A DNA stretch of 64,000 nucleotides from Pseudoalteromonas espejiana DSM 9414 (GTDB lineage: Bacteria; Pseudomonadota; Gammaproteobacteria; Enterobacterales; Alteromonadaceae). The position numbers were made by a program, and so were the translations under genes. The notes below the pieces were generated by a model. It was not told the DNA's origin, made no database searches, and saw nothing but the letters and a program-made list of their open reading frames with translations. The stretch spans positions 68,501 through 132,500 of the forward strand of contig NZ_CP011028.1 in the NCBI RefSeq assembly GCF_002221525.1, given 5' to 3'. Positions 1-8,120 of this stretch are shown here, piece by piece (position 1 is the stretch's first letter; every line of letters begins with the position of its first letter).

Positions 1-2
1 TC

Positions 3-602
3 GGCGCAATGCTAGACACTGTCCCTACAGGAACAGGTATTGGTAGTGGTTACCTAGTTGATCAGATTAAAGGCGGAACTGTTGATATTCAGTACCAAGC
101 TTTTGCAAAAGATCGTAGCCATTATACTGCTGCAGACTCAGTGGAAGTTGATGAAGAGCAAACTATTAATATTGATGTGTTAGCTAACGATATGGCTGAA
201 TCTCGTTTTGTGTTTGATGCAGTTGCATCATCAGAAACAGAAAATGCGGAATTCTCTGCGCATAAAGGTGTAAGAATTAAGGGGAGTCTTGTAGCGTCGA
301 CTGTTGAAGTTGTATCTGCACCTGCAAATGGTTCAACAGCAGTAAAAGAAGATGGCACTATTGACTACACACCTAATGCACAGTTCTCTGGTGAAGATAG
401 CTTTACATACACAGTACGTGAAGCATCGGGAACTACTGCAGAGGAGACAACAGTATCAATCGTTGTTAACGATACGATTGCCGACCCTCAACCAGTGACT
501 CCAACGCCAGAGCCTGAAAGCAATGGCTCTTCTGGTTCACTAGCATGGTTAACTTTACTTGCTGCGCCGTTTGCATTTATGCGTCGTCGTAAACAAAAGT
601 AA
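3..602 (+). CDS. Secreted Ig-like repeat protein, 3' end only (GlyGly-CTERM-type tail)
   Basis: The frame is open to the left edge, so this is the C-terminal part of a larger protein; the first ATG at 9 is probably internal. What remains holds one bacterial Ig/cadherin-like domain. It opens with a DSVEVDEEQTINIDVLANDM stretch, is interrupted by about 50 residues, and closes with DGTIDYTPNAQFSGEDSFTY. A short Pro/Thr/Glu linker follows, then a Gly/Ser patch, a hydrophobic stretch (LAWLTLLAAPFAFM) and a final RRRKQK. That tripartite end matches the GlyGly-CTERM sorting signal, which in Shewanella, Vibrio and relatives is processed by rhombosortase after type II secretion. The enzymatic part, if any, lies outside the window. 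The parent could be an extracellular nuclease or protease, but nothing visible decides this. Confidence 0.75.
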   Translation, partial: GAMLDTVPTGTGIGSGYLVDQIKGGTVDIQYQAFAKDRSHYTAADSVEVDEEQTINIDVLANDMAESRFVFDAVASSETENAEFSAHKGVRIKGSLVASTVEVVSAPANGSTAVKEDGTIDYTPNAQFSGEDSFTYTVREASGTTAEETTVSIVVNDTIADPQPVTPTPEPESNGSSGSLAWLTLLAAPFAFMRRRKQK

Positions 603-625
603 TTTTATAACTACTTAGTTATTTT

Positions 626-649
626 AAAGGGAGCTTCGGCTCCCTTTTT
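626..649 (+). terminator. Intrinsic terminator after the Ig-like gene
   Basis: A 9-bp perfect stem (626-634 with 639-647) closes a TTCG tetraloop and runs into a T tract. It lies 24 bases after the stop codon of the secreted-protein gene. Confidence 0.9.
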
Positions 650-736
650 ACATAGCTTCACAAACTAAATTTCACCACGCTTTTTTATTAGGTATATTTA
701 ACAGTACAAATAATAAAAATGACCGAGAGTTTAAAC

Positions 737-2929
737 ATGATCCGTTCTTCATTCACACTAGCCGCATTATCACTAGCTGTTTTAGTTGGGTGTGACAAAG
801 CACCACAAAGTACATCTACCGACACTTCAACAACAAACACTATGCAAACACAGCAAGCACCTAAAACAGTTAATGCAGTGGCGCCTATCGCTAAAAAAGT
901 ACCTCACGAAATGACGATTCATGGCGACACGCGTATTGATGATTACTACTGGTTACGAGATGACGAGCGCAAAGCGCCAGAGGTTATTAGTTACCTAGAA
1001 GCTGAAAACACTTACACAAACACCATGCTCGCGCATACTAAAACCCTGCAAAGTGAGTTATTTGAAGAGCTAAAAGAGCGTATTCAAAAAGATGATGACT
1101 CAGTACCAGTAAAAAGAGGCGACTATTTTTACTCATCACAAACCCGTGGCGATAACGAATATCCAACCTACGTACGCAGTAGTGACTTTAAAGGCGCTGA
1201 TCAACAAGTTATTTTAGATGTGAACGAGTTGGCAAAAGCGCACGATTACTTTGCTGTAAGTGGCTTATCAGTAAGTACAAATAATAATTTAATGGCATAC
1301 GGTGAAGATACGGTTAGCCGTAGAATTTACACCATAAAAGTAAAAGATTTAAGCACCGGTAAATTATTAGAAGACACGCTTGAGGGCACAAATGGTGGTG
1401 TTATTTGGGCAAACGATAATAAAACTTTTTATTACATTAAAAAAGATGCGCAAACGTTATTAGGCTATCAAGTTTACCGCCATACATTAGGCACACCACA
1501 AAGTGATGATGAACTAGTTTACGAAGAAACCGATACCAGCTATTACACGGGGATTAGTAAAAGCAAAGATGGTTCACAGATTTATATTTGGCACAGCAGC
1601 ACAAATGCATCGGGTATGTCGGTACTAAATGCTGATGATAGCAAAGCAAAACCTGAGCGCTTAATTGAGCGTGAGGACGACCTTGAGTACAGTGTTTCAA
1701 AGCTTGGTAATACGTATTACATAGTGACTAACTTAAACGCGGTTAACTTTCAGCTAATGAAGGTAGATGTTGATAAAGCGCATGATAAAGCCAACTGGCA
1801 AACGGTTATTGCCCCGCGTGATGATATTAAGCTAGAAGGCATTGATTTATTTAAAGACTACCTCGTTTACCAAGAGCGTGAAATGGGTCAGTCTCGTCTT
1901 ATAGCGCGAAGCCTTACAACCGGCGATGAACAAACACTTAGCTTTAATGACAGTGCGTACACCATTGCAAGTTATGGTAACAACGAAATGGATACCGACA
2001 TGCTGCGCGTTTACTATACCAGCATGACTACCCCAGGCACGTCGTACGATATTAACCTTACAACAGGTGATAAAACACAGCTTAAGCAGCAGGCAGTATT
2101 AGGTGACTTTAATGCCGATAATTATGCGTCTGAGCGTATTTTTGTAGAAGCGCGCGATGGCATAAAAGTACCGGTAAGCATAGTTTATAGAAAAGATGCA
2201 TTTAAAAAAGATGGCACAAACCCATTACTACAATACGGTTATGGCTCGTATGGCGCCACCATGGATCCTACTTTTTCAAGCTCGCGTTTAAGTTTGCTAG
2301 ACCGTGGTTTTGTCTATGCTATTGCCCATGTACGCGGCTCGCAAATGTTAGGTCGCCCTTGGTATGAAGATGGTAAATTACTAACTAAAAAGAATACCTT
2401 TAATGACTTTGTTGATGTAACTAAAGCTTTAGTGGCACAAGGCTATGGCGCTAAAGATGAAATATTTGCTTATGGTGGTAGTGCTGGTGGCTTATTAATG
2501 GGCGCGGTAGCAAACCAAGCTCCTGAGCTTTATAAAGGTATGGTTGCCGCCGTACCGTTTGTTGATGTAGTTACCACCATGCTTGATGCCAGCATTCCGC
2601 TTACCACCAATGAATATGGCGAGTGGGGTAACCCAAATGAAAAAGAGTACTACGACTATATGCTTTCGTACTCGCCATACGACCAAGTATCTAAGCAAGC
2701 ATATCCAAATATGTTAGTGACAACCGGCTTGCATGACTCACAAGTTCAATACTTTGAGCCAGCTAAATGGGTTGCTAAGCTGCGTGATTACAAAACAGAT
2801 GATAATAAACTGCTGTTTAAAATAGATATGGAAGCAGGGCATGGCGGCGCATCGGGTCGCTTTAAGCGCTTAGAAGATACTGCGTTTAATTATGCTTTTA
2901 TGCTTGATTTAGCGGGTATTAAAAACTAG
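737..2929 (+). CDS. S9 family oligopeptidase (oligopeptidase B-like) lipoprotein
   Basis: A serine peptidase of the prolyl oligopeptidase family, which cleaves short peptides. The start at 737 is preferred to the upstream ATG at 719 because GAGAG lies 8 bases before it and the signal peptide then begins MIRSS. The lipobox LVGC predicts a lipoprotein, so the enzyme probably works in the periplasm or on the outer membrane. Residues ~50-420 form the beta-propeller (HGDTRIDDYYWLRDDER near its start). The C-terminal alpha/beta-hydrolase has the nucleophile in GGSAGG (Ser582 from this start), Asp667 in HDSQVQYFEP and His702 in AGHGGASGR. Length (730 residues) is right for an exported oligopeptidase B. 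It is monocistronic between two terminators. Strict Arg/Lys (OpdB) specificity is inferred from overall similarity, not proven. Confidence 0.93.
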   Translation: MIRSSFTLAALSLAVLVGCDKAPQSTSTDTSTTNTMQTQQAPKTVNAVAPIAKKVPHEMTIHGDTRIDDYYWLRDDERKAPEVISYLEAENTYTNTMLAHTKTLQSELFEELKERIQKDDDSVPVKRGDYFYSSQTRGDNEYPTYVRSSDFKGADQQVILDVNELAKAHDYFAVSGLSVSTNNNLMAYGEDTVSRRIYTIKVKDLSTGKLLEDTLEGTNGGVIWANDNKTFYYIKKDAQTLLGYQVYRHTLGTPQSDDELVYEETDTSYYTGISKSKDGSQIYIWHSSTNASGMSVLNADDSKAKPERLIEREDDLEYSVSKLGNTYYIVTNLNAVNFQLMKVDVDKAHDKANWQTVIAPRDDIKLEGIDLFKDYLVYQEREMGQSRLIARSLTTGDEQTLSFNDSAYTIASYGNNEMDTDMLRVYYTSMTTPGTSYDINLTTGDKTQLKQQAVLGDFNADNYASERIFVEARDGIKVPVSIVYRKDAFKKDGTNPLLQYGYGSYGATMDPTFSSSRLSLLDRGFVYAIAHVRGSQMLGRPWYEDGKLLTKKNTFNDFVDVTKALVAQGYGAKDEIFAYGGSAGGLLMGAVANQAPELYKGMVAAVPFVDVVTTMLDASIPLTTNEYGEWGNPNEKEYYDYMLSYSPYDQVSKQAYPNMLVTTGLHDSQVQYFEPAKWVAKLRDYKTDDNKLLFKIDMEAGHGGASGRFKRLEDTAFNYAFMLDLAGIKN

Positions 2930-2967
2930 ATAACCCGCCCTAATAACAATAAAATTAAGTAATGTTT

Positions 2968-3001
2968 AAAGGTATAGCCAATGGCTATACCTTTATTTTT
3001 T
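2968..3001 (+). terminator. Terminator after the oligopeptidase, overlapping the convergent kinase stop
   Basis: A 9-bp perfect stem (2971-2979 with 2983-2991) with an AAT loop is followed by a T-rich run. The stop codon of the convergent sensor kinase (2985-2987) lies in the right arm, so the two convergent genes share this sequence. Confidence 0.85.
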
Positions 3002-4469
3002 GTGGCAAGTTAAAGCTAAACATAGTGCCTTTGCCCAGCTCACTTTGTACATTTATTTCGCTGTCCATAAGTTTTAATAAGCCCTTACAAATAGCAAGCC
3101 CTAAGCCACCTTGTTGCCGGCCTTCGTTATTAGAGTTTGAAGCCTGATAATGCGGATTAAAAATAGCGTTTAGCTCATCATGCTTAATACCCACACCAGT
3201 ATCAGAAACCTGCACAAATAACTGCGCTTTATCAATATGCTTAACGTGTACCGCTATACTGCCGCCTTTAGGTGTGTGCCTTATTGCGTTATCAATTAAA
3301 TTACTCAATACACGCTCAAGTTTTGCAATATCGGCTACAACAGGGAAATCGCAAATTGCCGGTTTTACTGTTAAGTTGAGGCCTTTTTTCTCGGCGGTAA
3401 GAGAAAACTTAGCAATGCAATCGTAAATAAGCTCACCTAAATTAAAGGTTTCTTTGTGTATGCTTATTTCACCGTTTTCTAAATGAGCAAGCTCAAAAAT
3501 TTGCTCAATAAGCTGTTTAAGTTGATCGCAGTTATTAAGAGAAACATGCAAGTACTCTCGTTGTTCTTTAGCGCTTAACTGTGCGCCTGACTGATTAAGC
3601 ACTTCTAAAAAACCCTGCAAAGAGGCAAGGGGCGTACGTAAGTCGTGCGATAAATGGGTAAGTAGCTCTTTGCGCTGTTTATCGCTTTGCTCTAGTGCTT
3701 TAAATTGCTCGTCAATGCGGGTAATCATAGCTTGAATACTGCGGCCTAAACTGTGCACTTCGTTGCTTTTTTGGGTTGAATAGTTACTGAGCTTTGTATC
3801 GGTAATACTGTAATTAGCCGCTTCAATTTTACTTACATCGCGCGCTAATCGCTGAATCGGGTTAGTAAAAAAGCGCAGTAAAATTAGCATAGCAATCAAT
3901 AAACAAACTAAGGCGGCCCCAAGCCACAGTGCGGTAAGCCAAAGCTGGTCGTTGTTTTTAATTGTATTTAAAGATGTATCGTATGCTTCACCACCAATAA
4001 TTACATATAAATAACCTTGCAGGGACTTTTGGTTATAAACCGGTGCAACAGAAAATATTTTTTTACCTTGAGTGTTACGCGGATCGTCGCCATAAACCGG
4101 AGCGCTTTTAGGATTAATTATAAGCTGTTTAAGTGGGTCTAAATTAATATGGCTTCGTTTTACTTTTCCGGGTTTTGCAGAGTAGGTTAATATTTTTCCG
4201 GTTTCATCTACAAAATAAAACTCAAACGCTGGGCCTAGTAACATTAAAGTATGAAATAGATTTTCCAGTGCTTTGTAATCGTAAACACCTTCTTTTATTA
4301 ACGGGTTATCTTGAACCAGATGCTCGGCAAGTTGCAGGTGGAGGTTTTGCTCCCCATGATGCTGCGAGGTAAGCTCAAGCTGTTTACTCCAGCTATAAAC
4401 TAAGGCGCAAATAATGCCAAAAATAACCATAATAGAAAGCGCAAGCTTTTGATACAGCGATAAGTTCAT
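2985..4469 (-). CDS. Sensor histidine kinase (HAMP-HisKA-HATPase), OmpR-type partner
   Basis: Membrane sensor kinase that should phosphorylate the response regulator encoded just upstream. An N-terminal membrane helix (residues ~9-28) precedes a periplasmic sensor region (~30-170). A second helix (ALWLGAALVCLLIAMLILL, ~180-200) is followed by HAMP (~200-260). The HisKA box HLSHDLRTP places the phospho-accepting His at 275. The ATPase domain has N box NLIDNAIRHTP, DTGVGI and GGLGLAICKGL. The gene starts 8 bases after the regulator's stop, so it is co-transcribed. The ligand is unknown; the sensor region has no domain I recognise, although LQGYLYVIIGGE resembles PAS/Cache-like folds. Its position as the last gene of a unit headed by two spondin-domain genes suggests it senses something related to them. 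Confidence 0.93.
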   Translation of the reverse strand: MNLSLYQKLALSIMVIFGIICALVYSWSKQLELTSQHHGEQNLHLQLAEHLVQDNPLIKEGVYDYKALENLFHTLMLLGPAFEFYFVDETGKILTYSAKPGKVKRSHINLDPLKQLIINPKSAPVYGDDPRNTQGKKIFSVAPVYNQKSLQGYLYVIIGGEAYDTSLNTIKNNDQLWLTALWLGAALVCLLIAMLILLRFFTNPIQRLARDVSKIEAANYSITDTKLSNYSTQKSNEVHSLGRSIQAMITRIDEQFKALEQSDKQRKELLTHLSHDLRTPLASLQGFLEVLNQSGAQLSAKEQREYLHVSLNNCDQLKQLIEQIFELAHLENGEISIHKETFNLGELIYDCIAKFSLTAEKKGLNLTVKPAICDFPVVADIAKLERVLSNLIDNAIRHTPKGGSIAVHVKHIDKAQLFVQVSDTGVGIKHDELNAIFNPHYQASNSNNEGRQQGGLGLAICKGLLKLMDSEINVQSELGKGTMFSFNLPQKIKV

Positions 4470-4477
4470 TAAGTATA

Positions 4478-5203
4478 TTACCCAAGTTGGCTTGGGTTAA
4501 GCTTGTAGCCTACACCCCAAACGGTTTCAATAAATGGCGCTTGGTGGTGCTGTTCAAGCTTGGCGCGTAAGCGGTTTATATGCGAATTAACGGTATGCTC
4601 GTACCCGCTGTGTTGATACCCCCATACTTTGTCGAGTAATTGCTGGCGGCTAAAAACATGGTTTGGATGGCGAGCAAAATAAACCAGTAAATCAAATTCA
4701 GTGGCGGTGAGGTTAAGCGCTTGTTCGTCTAAATAAACTTGGTGTGAGCTAAATTCAATATTGAGTGAGCCTATATTTAGCGTTTGTTCATTGCATGGAC
4801 TGTCACTTTCGTTATTTTGAATTGCTAGAAGCTGTGAGCGATGGCGTAATTGTGTTTTAACGCGGGCTTGCAGTTCGCGAGCAAAAAAAGGTTTGCAAAT
4901 ATAGTCATCAGCGCCCATTTCAAGGCCAATTACACGGTCCATATCGCTACTCAACGCGGTAAGTAAAATAACGGAGATGGTAGGGTAGTGCTCTTTAATT
5001 TTACGGCATAGGCTTAAGCCATCCATTAGTGGCAGGTTTATATCCAGTAAAATAAGCCCGTATGGTTGTTTTGATATTTTTTTTAGTGCTAGCTCAGCGC
5101 TTACAACATGATCAACATGCAAATTTAACGAAGCAAGTTGAGTTGTTATTAATTGCCCTATTTCTCTGTCGTCTTCTACTACCAGTATTTTTTCGTGCCG
5201 CAT
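4478..5203 (-). CDS. OmpR/PhoB-family response regulator
   Basis: DNA-binding response regulator paired with the kinase downstream. The receiver domain (residues 1-~120) has the acidic pair in VVEDD, phospho-acceptor Asp54 in LLDINLPLMDG, and the conserved Lys in ICKPF. The winged-helix DNA-binding domain is C-terminal (LTATEFDLLVYFARHPN, then VNSHINRLRAKLE). The start was moved to 5203 from the longer frame beginning at 5242. The GAGG sequence 7 bases upstream and the normal receiver N-terminus (MRHEKILVVEDD) support this. It is third in the spondin-spondin-regulator-kinase unit, with 58 bases between it and the gene before. The 11-bp phased repeats at 6766-6794 are a good candidate for its own binding site, which would make the unit autoregulated (inference). 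Confidence 0.94.
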   Translation of the reverse strand: MRHEKILVVEDDREIGQLITTQLASLNLHVDHVVSAELALKKISKQPYGLILLDINLPLMDGLSLCRKIKEHYPTISVILLTALSSDMDRVIGLEMGADDYICKPFFARELQARVKTQLRHRSQLLAIQNNESDSPCNEQTLNIGSLNIEFSSHQVYLDEQALNLTATEFDLLVYFARHPNHVFSRQQLLDKVWGYQHSGYEHTVNSHINRLRAKLEQHHQAPFIETVWGVGYKLNPSQLG

Positions 5204-5261
5204 AGTTAACCTCGTAAAAAAGGGACATCCGTGTCGCCTCACTTCCCCATTACAAGCTGTT

Positions 5262-5996
5262 TTACTGTGTACGAGTAATCACGATTTTCGATACTGGGTT
5301 ATCAAACTTTTGTTCAGCACCTAGTGCAGAGGTTGATAAGCCATCTTGATTAGACACAATGCCTGGGTGCATTGTGATTATATCGGCAATATCGTCGCGT
5401 ATTTCGTTAAACCCTTCGCCGCCAGCTGCGGGACCAGGCACAGTGTCAGCTGTTTCTGTATTTGCTTCCGTACCTGCATCGTAAGCAGGCGTTGTTCTTG
5501 ATATTGAACTGCCTACTTCCAATGTTGATACATCTACAGAACTAAGACCGGTAAAAGCGTCATTTGTATTCCCAAGCATTGCAGCAAAAGATAAATTAAG
5601 CATATCTTGTGCATCAACTAAGAGCGTTACAGAGGTTGTTTCGCCAGGGCCAATACCGCCTTCAGCCGAGACTGAAGCAAGTGCATTTTCGTCGCTCAAG
5701 TACTGCTCATTAGCGCCGCTTTCTGCAATCATTTCTAAACCGACAGAAGCCGACTCACCAAACATCCATGGTGGGGTTTCATCAAATGCAATTACAGATA
5801 GGGGAGAGAGCGGTTGACCGGCCGTTAAGTTACTAAAAGTGATAGTAAATTCATAAACAACAGGCTCAGGCTCAACCACCACCACAGGTTCTTGATCTTC
5901 AATAGGGTCGCTATTGTCGTTGTCGCTACATGCAGCTAATGAGCCGGCTAACATTAAAATAAGGGCGCTTTTTTTAAAATTAGAAAGAGATGACAT
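5262..5996 (-). CDS. Spondin-domain lipoprotein
   Basis: Exported protein with a Spondin_N domain, a fold first known from animal extracellular-matrix proteins and widespread in marine bacteria, where its role is largely undefined. Lipoprotein signal peptide with lipobox LAAC. An acidic linker with repeated E-P-V precedes the domain (~48-244). Family hallmarks are visible: TFSNLTAGQPLSPL, a PGETTSVTL strand, a GNTNDAFTGLSS loop, PAYDAGTEANTE and IITMHPGI near the end. It is a diverged paralogue of the product of the next upstream gene, from which it is separated by 11 bases. Unlike that paralogue it is predicted to be lipid-anchored. A link to the downstream two-component system is inferred from position. 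Confidence 0.88.
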   Translation of the reverse strand: MSSLSNFKKSALILMLAGSLAACSDNDNSDPIEDQEPVVVVEPEPVVYEFTITFSNLTAGQPLSPLSVIAFDETPPWMFGESASVGLEMIAESGANEQYLSDENALASVSAEGGIGPGETTSVTLLVDAQDMLNLSFAAMLGNTNDAFTGLSSVDVSTLEVGSSISRTTPAYDAGTEANTETADTVPGPAAGGEGFNEIRDDIADIITMHPGIVSNQDGLSTSALGAEQKFDNPVSKIVITRTQ

Positions 5997-6007
5997 AATT
6001 AACTCTC

Positions 6008-6709
6008 CTATTTAACCGTCACAGTTAATTTTGCAACTGGGTTTAACCATCTGTGTACAGTGTTATTTAAATCACTATTTCCACCTTCTAGGTCATCATC
6101 GCCTAGGGCACCTGGGTGAATGTGCACCATAGTATTTGTATCGCCAGTTGTAATGCCTGTGCCGTTAGTGCCTGCTTGGCCGCCTGGTGCTGCAGGAATA
6201 CCTAATACACCAGGTGCACCAGACCCATCTACAACGAGTTCGTTATTTTCTTCTGTACCAGCATCATAGCCATTTAAGTAAACAGTATAGGTGCCAGCTT
6301 CTGTTGGGATTTTCCAGCTATCTAGGCCTACAAATCCGTCATTAGTTGGTAGTAGCATAGCCGTTACAGATAGGTATTCGTTGCCATCGGTAGTTGTTAA
6401 TTCTGCTGTTGCAGACGCTGCTGGTGCTAATAAGCCCTCAGCTGGATTTTCTGCGATATCGCTGCTCGACGCTGACGCTTGAGTAACAAGTGCTGATATA
6501 TCGCCGCCTTCAGCCATTGCCTGCAATGCCGCAGAGGCTTCGGTTGCTACTTCAAAAAGTTTATCTTCGCTATCGTGTGCTGTTATTAGTACTGGTGTAA
6601 AGTAAAGGCCTTGAGTAAGGTTAGTAATTTCTACATCTAGCTCTGCTGCCACTGTTGATTGGCTAGCGACTGCTAAAAGGGTTGCAACTGTAAATGCTGA
6701 AGCTTTCAT
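6008..6709 (-). CDS. Spondin-domain secreted/periplasmic protein
   Basis: First gene of the leftward spondin/two-component unit. The start at 6709 (MKASAFTVATLL) is chosen over 6736 because AGGA lies 7 bases upstream and it gives a clean Sec signal peptide ending near VAAEL. The mature part is one Spondin_N domain: ITNLTQGLYFTPVLITAHDS, LLPTNDGFVGLDSW, NGYDAGTEENNE and MVHIHPGA. There is no lipobox Cys, so the product is soluble in the periplasm or secreted, in contrast to its lipoprotein paralogue. A Gly/Pro/Ala-rich insert (GAPGVLGIPAAPGGQAG) separates the last two motifs. Function unknown. Confidence 0.87.
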   Translation of the reverse strand: MKASAFTVATLLAVASQSTVAAELDVEITNLTQGLYFTPVLITAHDSEDKLFEVATEASAALQAMAEGGDISALVTQASASSSDIAENPAEGLLAPAASATAELTTTDGNEYLSVTAMLLPTNDGFVGLDSWKIPTEAGTYTVYLNGYDAGTEENNELVVDGSGAPGVLGIPAAPGGQAGTNGTGITTGDTNTMVHIHPGALGDDDLEGGNSDLNNTVHRWLNPVAKLTVTVK

Positions 6710-6765
6710 TATTATTTCCTGTAAGTGATGATTCAAGGTAAGTATTGAATACCGAGCTCAAGAAA

Positions 6766-6794
6766 CTCTCACAAAGTTATCACTTTTTTATCAC
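6766..6794 (-). promoter_or_regulatory. Candidate response-regulator site: three 11-bp-phased direct repeats
   Basis: Read on the minus strand, GTGATAA (6794-6788) recurs exactly at 6783-6777 and as the weaker GTGAGAG at 6772-6766. Start-to-start spacing is 11 bases, one helical turn. OmpR/PhoB-family regulators typically bind such direct repeats. The site lies 57-85 bases upstream of the first spondin gene, whose unit encodes a regulator of this family. Binding is inference. Confidence 0.5.
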
Positions 6795-6890
6795 AGCAGT
6801 TTTGAACGCGATTTAATTTATAATATGTTTGTTTTATGGACAGTTGCTGCCTTTGCAGGCACTATAATTAAAACTAAAAAGGAGAATGTT

Positions 6891-7256
6891 ATGGACGAAA
6901 ATCAACAGCTTGAACCAGTTAATAAAGATGATAGAACATGGGCAATGCTCTGTCATTTAAGCGCCGTAGCAGGGTTTGTTATTCCCTTTGGCTCTATACT
7001 TGGGCCATTAGTGGTATGGCTAATTAAAAAAGATGAAATGCCAATAGTGGACTTACATGGTAAAAAATCGCTTAATTTTCAAATTACTATGGCTATAGCT
7101 TACTTTGTGTGTTTTTTACTAGTCTTTGCCGTAATAGGCTTAGTTTTATTACCTTTAGTGGCTATCTTTTCTTTTATAATGGTTGTGTTAGCAAGTATTA
7201 AAGCCAACGAAGGTAAAGAGTTTAACTACCCGTTTAGCCTAAATTTGATAAAATAA
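6891..7256 (+). CDS. DUF4870 (Tic20-like) small membrane protein
   Basis: A 121-residue inner-membrane protein of the DUF4870 family. The start at 6891 (MDENQQ) is preferred to the longer frame from 6825 because AAGGAG sits just upstream and family members begin shortly before the conserved WAMLCHLSA segment. Three hydrophobic segments are visible: SAVAGFVIPFGSILGPLVVWL, AIAYFVCFLLVFAVIGLVLL and the immediately following AIFSFIMVVLASI. The hydrophilic loop WLIKKDEMPIVDLHGKKSLN is the family signature. The biochemical role of the family is unknown. It is divergently oriented from the spondin unit and ends at its own terminator. Confidence 0.9.
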   Translation: MDENQQLEPVNKDDRTWAMLCHLSAVAGFVIPFGSILGPLVVWLIKKDEMPIVDLHGKKSLNFQITMAIAYFVCFLLVFAVIGLVLLPLVAIFSFIMVVLASIKANEGKEFNYPFSLNLIK

Positions 7257-7276
7257 AGCGTCAGCTATTATTCTGC

Positions 7277-7300
7277 AAACCCAGCTATAAGCTGGGTTTT
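7277..7300 (+). terminator. Intrinsic terminator after the DUF4870 gene
   Basis: A 9-bp perfect stem (7277-7285 with 7291-7299) with loop TATAA ends in TTTT. It lies 20 bases after the stop codon. Confidence 0.85.
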
Positions 7301-7321
7301 TACGTTTAGCCTAAGGGCATT

Positions 7322-7756
7322 ATGCTTTATTTAACTTTATTTATTAGTGCGTTTATATCGGCCACTTTATTACCAAGCTCTTCAGAAGTTGTTTTAATAA
7401 CGATGATTACCCAAGCAAAAGCAAACATTTGGCTTTTATGGTGTGCAGCTACGCTTGGAAATGTATTGGGCAGTTGTGTGAATTACTGGTTGGGTACGCA
7501 AGTATTACGCTTTAAAAATAAAAAGTGGTTTCCGGTATCGGCTAAGGGGCTTGAAAAAGCGCAAAATCAGTTTAATAAATACGGTGTGTATAGTTTGCTG
7601 TTTGCATGGCTGCCCATTGTGGGCGACCCACTCACCGTGATTGGTGGCATATTTAAAGTACGTTTTAGTGTGTTTTTATTACTAGTAACACTTGGCAAAG
7701 GCGCACGCTATTTAGCGGTTATAGCCCTTGCCATAGGTATAGATAAAATAATTTAA
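7322..7756 (+). CDS. yqaA: YqaA-like VTT/DedA-family membrane protein
   Basis: Integral membrane protein of the YqaA branch of the DedA/VTT superfamily. Several DedA proteins move phospholipids across the membrane or affect proton-motive-force-linked processes; the role of YqaA itself is not settled. Matching features include SATLLPSSSEVVL in the first helix, a re-entrant GNVLGSCVNYWLG segment, the WLPIVGDPLTVIGG motif and the basic GKGARYLAV end. Length of 144 agrees with E. coli YqaA (about 142). The gene is separated by one base from the convergent folX. Confidence 0.85.
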   Translation: MLYLTLFISAFISATLLPSSSEVVLITMITQAKANIWLLWCAATLGNVLGSCVNYWLGTQVLRFKNKKWFPVSAKGLEKAQNQFNKYGVYSLLFAWLPIVGDPLTVIGGIFKVRFSVFLLLVTLGKGARYLAVIALAIGIDKII

Positions 7757-7757
7757 G

Positions 7758-8114
7758 TTATTTAACCCAATCAAGCGTGAGTGATACCGAATCGGCAAAA
7801 CGCAGCGCATGTGGCTTATCTACACGTGCTTTGGCGTAATGCACGCTTGGGTGTTTATGGCAAACAGCAAGAATTTCCGCAACGAGCTTTTCAAGTAATA
7901 AAAAGTGCCCTTGCTCTACTAAGTTAATTACCTCTTTGGTGATCACTTTATAGTTAAGCGCTTGCTCTACTTCATCAGTTTTACACGCATCGTCAGCAGG
8001 GTAATGAATCTCTAAGTTGATCACTACATCTTGCTTTTTTTCACGTTCATCAGGGTTAAAGCCAATAAATGTACGCAGGCGTAAATTAGTTACGTTAATA
8101 ATTGCGTTAGCCAT
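7758..8114 (-). CDS. folX: Dihydroneopterin triphosphate 2'-epimerase FolX
   Basis: Epimerises dihydroneopterin triphosphate to dihydromonapterin triphosphate. It is homologous to the aldolase FolB, but the sequence tracks FolX: NLRLRTFIGFNPDE, VVINLEIHYPAD, ALNYKVITK, FLLLEKLVAEIL and HALRFADSVSLTL. Length of 118 fits. It sits immediately after folE (6 bases) and close to folM, the three genes that together route GTP to tetrahydromonapterin. The neighbourhood is why I choose FolX over a second FolB. Confidence 0.9.
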   Translation of the reverse strand: MANAIINVTNLRLRTFIGFNPDEREKKQDVVINLEIHYPADDACKTDEVEQALNYKVITKEVINLVEQGHFLLLEKLVAEILAVCHKHPSVHYAKARVDKPHALRFADSVSLTLDWVK

Positions 8115-8120
8115 AATTAG

